This document shows, piece by piece, positions 61,937 to 64,000 of a DNA stretch of 64,000 nucleotides. Numbering within the stretch: the stretch's first letter is position 1; each line of letters opens with the position of its first letter. This DNA is from Halobacterium hubeiense. Lineage in GTDB: Archaea > Halobacteriota > Halobacteria > Halobacteriales > Halobacteriaceae. The stretch is taken from assembly GCF_001488575.1 (NCBI RefSeq), contig NZ_LN831302.1, forward strand, positions 1,178,001 through 1,242,000. The letters are read 5' to 3'. The notes under the pieces were generated by a model. The model saw only the letters and a program-made list of their open reading frames with translations. It was not told the DNA's origin and did not search any database. The position numbers and the translations under genes were made by a program.

Positions 61937-63346
61937 ATGGGTGACGACTACCGAACCGAACGCGACAGTCTCGGCGAAATCGAGGTCCCCGCGGACGCCT
62001 ACTGGGGCGCACAGACCCAGCGCGCGGTCGAGAACTTCCCCATCTCGGACGCGACGTTCGGGCGGCGCTTCGTGCGCGCGCTCGGCGTCGTGAAGAAGGC
62101 CGCCGCGCAGGCGAACAACGACCTCGGCCTCCTCGACGACGAGCAGGCCGACGCCATCGTCGAGGCCGCCGACGAGGTCATCGCCGGCGAGCACGACGAC
62201 CAGTTCCCGGTGGACGTCTTCCAGACGGGCAGCGGCACGTCCTCGAACATGAACGCCAACGAGGTCATCGCCAACCGCGCCGCCGAGATTCTCGGCGAGG
62301 AGGTCGGCGCGCGCGTCGTCCACCCCAACGACCACGTCAACTACGGGCAGTCCAGCAACGACGTCATCCCGACCGCGATGCACGTCGCCGCCTTGGAGGC
62401 CGTCGAGAAGGACGTCGAGCCCGCGCTCGAACTGCTCGCGGACGCCCTCGACGAGAAGGCCGAGGAGTTCGACGGCGTCGTCAAGACCGGCCGCACGCAC
62501 CTCCAGGACGCGACGCCCGTCCGCCTCGGGCAGGAGTTCGGCGGCTACCGCACGCAGGTCGAGAAGGGCATCGAGCGCGTGCGCGACGTGAAGAGCCACC
62601 TCTCGGAGCTCGCGCTCGGCGGTACCGCGGTCGGTACCGGGCTCAACACCCATCCCGAGTTCCCCGAGAAGGCGGCGTCGTACATCTCCGAGGAGACCGG
62701 CGTCTCCTTCCGCGAGGCCGACGACCACTTCGAGGCGCAGGCCGCCCACGACGCGATGAACGAGGCCCACGGCGCGCTCCGCACGGTCGCGGGCTCGCTG
62801 AACAAAATCGCCAACGACCTCCGCCTGCTCGCGTCCGGGCCGCGCAACGGCCTCGGCGAAATCGAGCAGCCCGAGAACCAGCCCGGCTCCTCCATCATGC
62901 CCGGGAAAATCAACCCCGTCGTCGCCGAAGCCGTCAATCAGGTCCACAAGCAGGTCGTCGGCAACGACGCCGCCGTGAACGCCGGCGCCGTCGAGGGCCA
63001 GCTTGACCTCAACCTCTACAAGCCCGTCATCGCGCACAACTTCCTCGAATCCGCGAACGTCATCGCGAACGCCAGCGTCGCGTTCGCCGAGAAGTTCGTC
63101 GCGAAACTGGAAGCCAACGAAGAATACTGCGAGGAACAGGTCGAGCGCTCGATGGCGCTGGCGACCGCGCTCAACCCCGCCATCGGCTACGACAAGGCCA
63201 GCGAGGTCGCGAAGGCCGCGCTCAAGGAGGGCAAGTCCGTCAAGGAGGTCGTCGTCGAGAAGGGCTACCTCTCCGAGAGCGACGCCGAGGACGTCCTCGA
63301 CCCCGAGAAGATGACCCACCGCGGCATCCTCTCCGGCGACGACTGA
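61937..63346 (+). CDS. fumC: Class II fumarate hydratase
   Basis: A 469-residue homotetrameric enzyme of the citric acid cycle. The signature GSSIMPGKINPVVAEAVNQV and the TGSGTSSNMNANEVIANRA, HPNDHVNYGQSSNDVIPTA and KTGRTHLQDATPVRLGQEF regions are all present, including the catalytic serine loop. The start MGDDYRTERDSLGEIEVPAD aligns with family members; the longer frame lies in non-coding sequence. Confidence 0.96.
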   Translation: MGDDYRTERDSLGEIEVPADAYWGAQTQRAVENFPISDATFGRRFVRALGVVKKAAAQANNDLGLLDDEQADAIVEAADEVIAGEHDDQFPVDVFQTGSGTSSNMNANEVIANRAAEILGEEVGARVVHPNDHVNYGQSSNDVIPTAMHVAALEAVEKDVEPALELLADALDEKAEEFDGVVKTGRTHLQDATPVRLGQEFGGYRTQVEKGIERVRDVKSHLSELALGGTAVGTGLNTHPEFPEKAASYISEETGVSFREADDHFEAQAAHDAMNEAHGALRTVAGSLNKIANDLRLLASGPRNGLGEIEQPENQPGSSIMPGKINPVVAEAVNQVHKQVVGNDAAVNAGAVEGQLDLNLYKPVIAHNFLESANVIANASVAFAEKFVAKLEANEEYCEEQVERSMALATALNPAIGYDKASEVAKAALKEGKSVKEVVVEKGYLSESDAEDVLDPEKMTHRGILSGDD

Positions 63347-63407
63347 ACCCGGCGCCCGCGGCGACGCCCCGCCTACCTTCTTGTACCCGCGTTTCGATGG
63401 CCGACGC

Positions 63408-63893
63408 ATGGAACGACTCGACTCTCGCGTCCGCTTCATCTGGCTCTTCCGCGTGTTCGTCGGCTCCGTGGTCGCCGGCGTCGTCGCCGCCGTCGCAGCG
63501 GGCGTCGTCGAGCGCGTGACCGTCTCGCCCGTCCTCGTCGGGGGCGGCGTGTTCGGTGCCATCCTCGTGCTCGGCGCCGTCCACGCCGTCCTCCGGTACC
63601 GGGCGTGGCGCTTCGAGGTCCGCGAGGACACGCTCTACATCGAGCGCGGCGTGCTCGTGAACGTCCGCACGGTCGTCCCGTACGTGCGCGTCCAGCACGT
63701 CGACGCGCGCCGCGGGCCCATCGAGCGCGCGCTCGGCCTGAGCAGCGTCGTCGTCTACACCGCGGGGTCGCGGGGCGCTGACGTCTCGATTCCCGGGCTG
63801 GTCGCCGAGCGCGCCGACGACGTCCAGGAGACGCTGCGGCGCCTCGCAATCGAGAGCGAGCCCGAGACCGGCGACGCCGGGGATGCGGTGTGA
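63408..63893 (+). CDS. bPH2-domain membrane protein (YdbS-like)
   Basis: A 161-residue protein with two hydrophobic helices (15-35, 42-62). A bacterial PH domain follows: YRAWRFEVREDTLYIERGVL then VVPYVRVQHVDARRGPIERALGL, the usual YdbS pattern. In Bacillus, YdbS and YdbT act together at the membrane in resistance to certain antimicrobial peptides. The next gene overlaps it by four bases. Confidence 0.85.
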   Translation: MERLDSRVRFIWLFRVFVGSVVAGVVAAVAAGVVERVTVSPVLVGGGVFGAILVLGAVHAVLRYRAWRFEVREDTLYIERGVLVNVRTVVPYVRVQHVDARRGPIERALGLSSVVVYTAGSRGADVSIPGLVAERADDVQETLRRLAIESEPETGDAGDAV

Positions 63894-64000
63894 AACTCCA
63901 CCCGCTGTCGATTCCCGTCCGCGCGGTGTCGCGGGCCGTCGGCGTCGCGTGGGCGTTCATCTTCGCGGGGTTCGCGTTCGCGGGCGGCGACCCGGTGTTG
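63890..64000 (+). CDS. bPH2-domain membrane protein (YdbT-like), N-terminal part
   Basis: The gene begins at GTG 63890 inside the previous stop (GTGTGA) and runs off the window. The visible 37 codons read VKLHPLSIPVRAVSRAVGVAW then a hydrophobic helix. The coupled position after a YdbS-like gene and this opening (HPLS.P.R...) fit YdbT, which carries three PH domains. Confidence 0.7.
   Translation, partial: MKLHPLSIPVRAVSRAVGVAWAFIFAGFAFAGGDPVL

Overview
The window is a GC-rich, gene-dense stretch of a haloarchaeal chromosome (class Halobacteria). The evidence is the strongly acidic protein composition, archaeal markers (uL1/uL10/P1-type L12/uL11, SRP19, Gar1, diphthine synthase, Trm5, FEN1), lipobox and PGF-CTERM exported proteins, and many genes that start at or within a few bases of the transcript 5' end predicted from a TATA box about 27 bases upstream. 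The neighbourhood uL11 / VNG_1110C-like / DRG GTPase suggests Halobacterium or a close relative, but the genus cannot be fixed from the sequence alone.

Layout. Bases 1-77 hold the start of a small DNA-binding protein. Bases 215-12856 carry nearly complete menaquinone synthesis in two minus-strand blocks: menF-menD-(membrane protein)-menB and menA-menC-menE. A BCCT transporter and two plus-strand membrane histidine kinases lie between the blocks. Bases 12913-20261 hold a molybdopterin enzyme, two small DNA/metal-binding proteins, a large coiled-coil protein, a winged-helix regulator, purA, a Trm112-like protein, a membrane protein and a frameshifted lipoprotein. Bases 20287-29349 hold the DR2241/CbiX pair, lipoproteins, a regulator-membrane protein pair, cysS and a membrane protein with five tandem HVO_2922-type domains. 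Bases 29341-30566 are a twice-frameshifted TctA-like permease. Bases 30680-34951 hold the ribosomal stalk operon (L1-L10-L12), uL11, a VNG_1110C-like protein and the DRG GTPase. Bases 34953-40185 hold VOC, TrmO-like, dphB, trm5, tRNA-Thr(CGT), a nuclease-fold protein and a MOSC protein. Bases 40400-49480 hold an AtoE-like carrier, an HTTM protein, a secreted nuclease, the B12 importer btuF/btuCD and a PGF-CTERM metallopeptidase. Bases 49733-57240 hold SRP19-gar1-presenilin, an ornithine-cyclodeaminase-like enzyme, an MFS carrier, a methyltransferase, an acetyltransferase, fen1 and bolA. Bases 57281-63346 hold a complete sugar-type ABC importer divergent from fumC, and the window ends in a pair of bPH2-domain membrane proteins.

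Functionally this is mostly core chromosome: respiratory quinone synthesis, translation, tRNA modification, nucleotide synthesis and nutrient uptake. Accessory signals are small: a displaced, synonymously recoded copy of the uL11 C-terminal codons next to two hairpins, an in-frame hairpin-rich insertion inside trm5, a roughly 60-base repeat array after the metallopeptidase, and four frame disruptions in three genes. No CRISPR array, prophage or intact insertion sequence was seen. The best candidates for undescribed biology are the five-repeat HVO_2922 membrane protein, the uL11 tail replacement, the trm5 insertion and the nuclease-fold gene beside tRNA-Thr.
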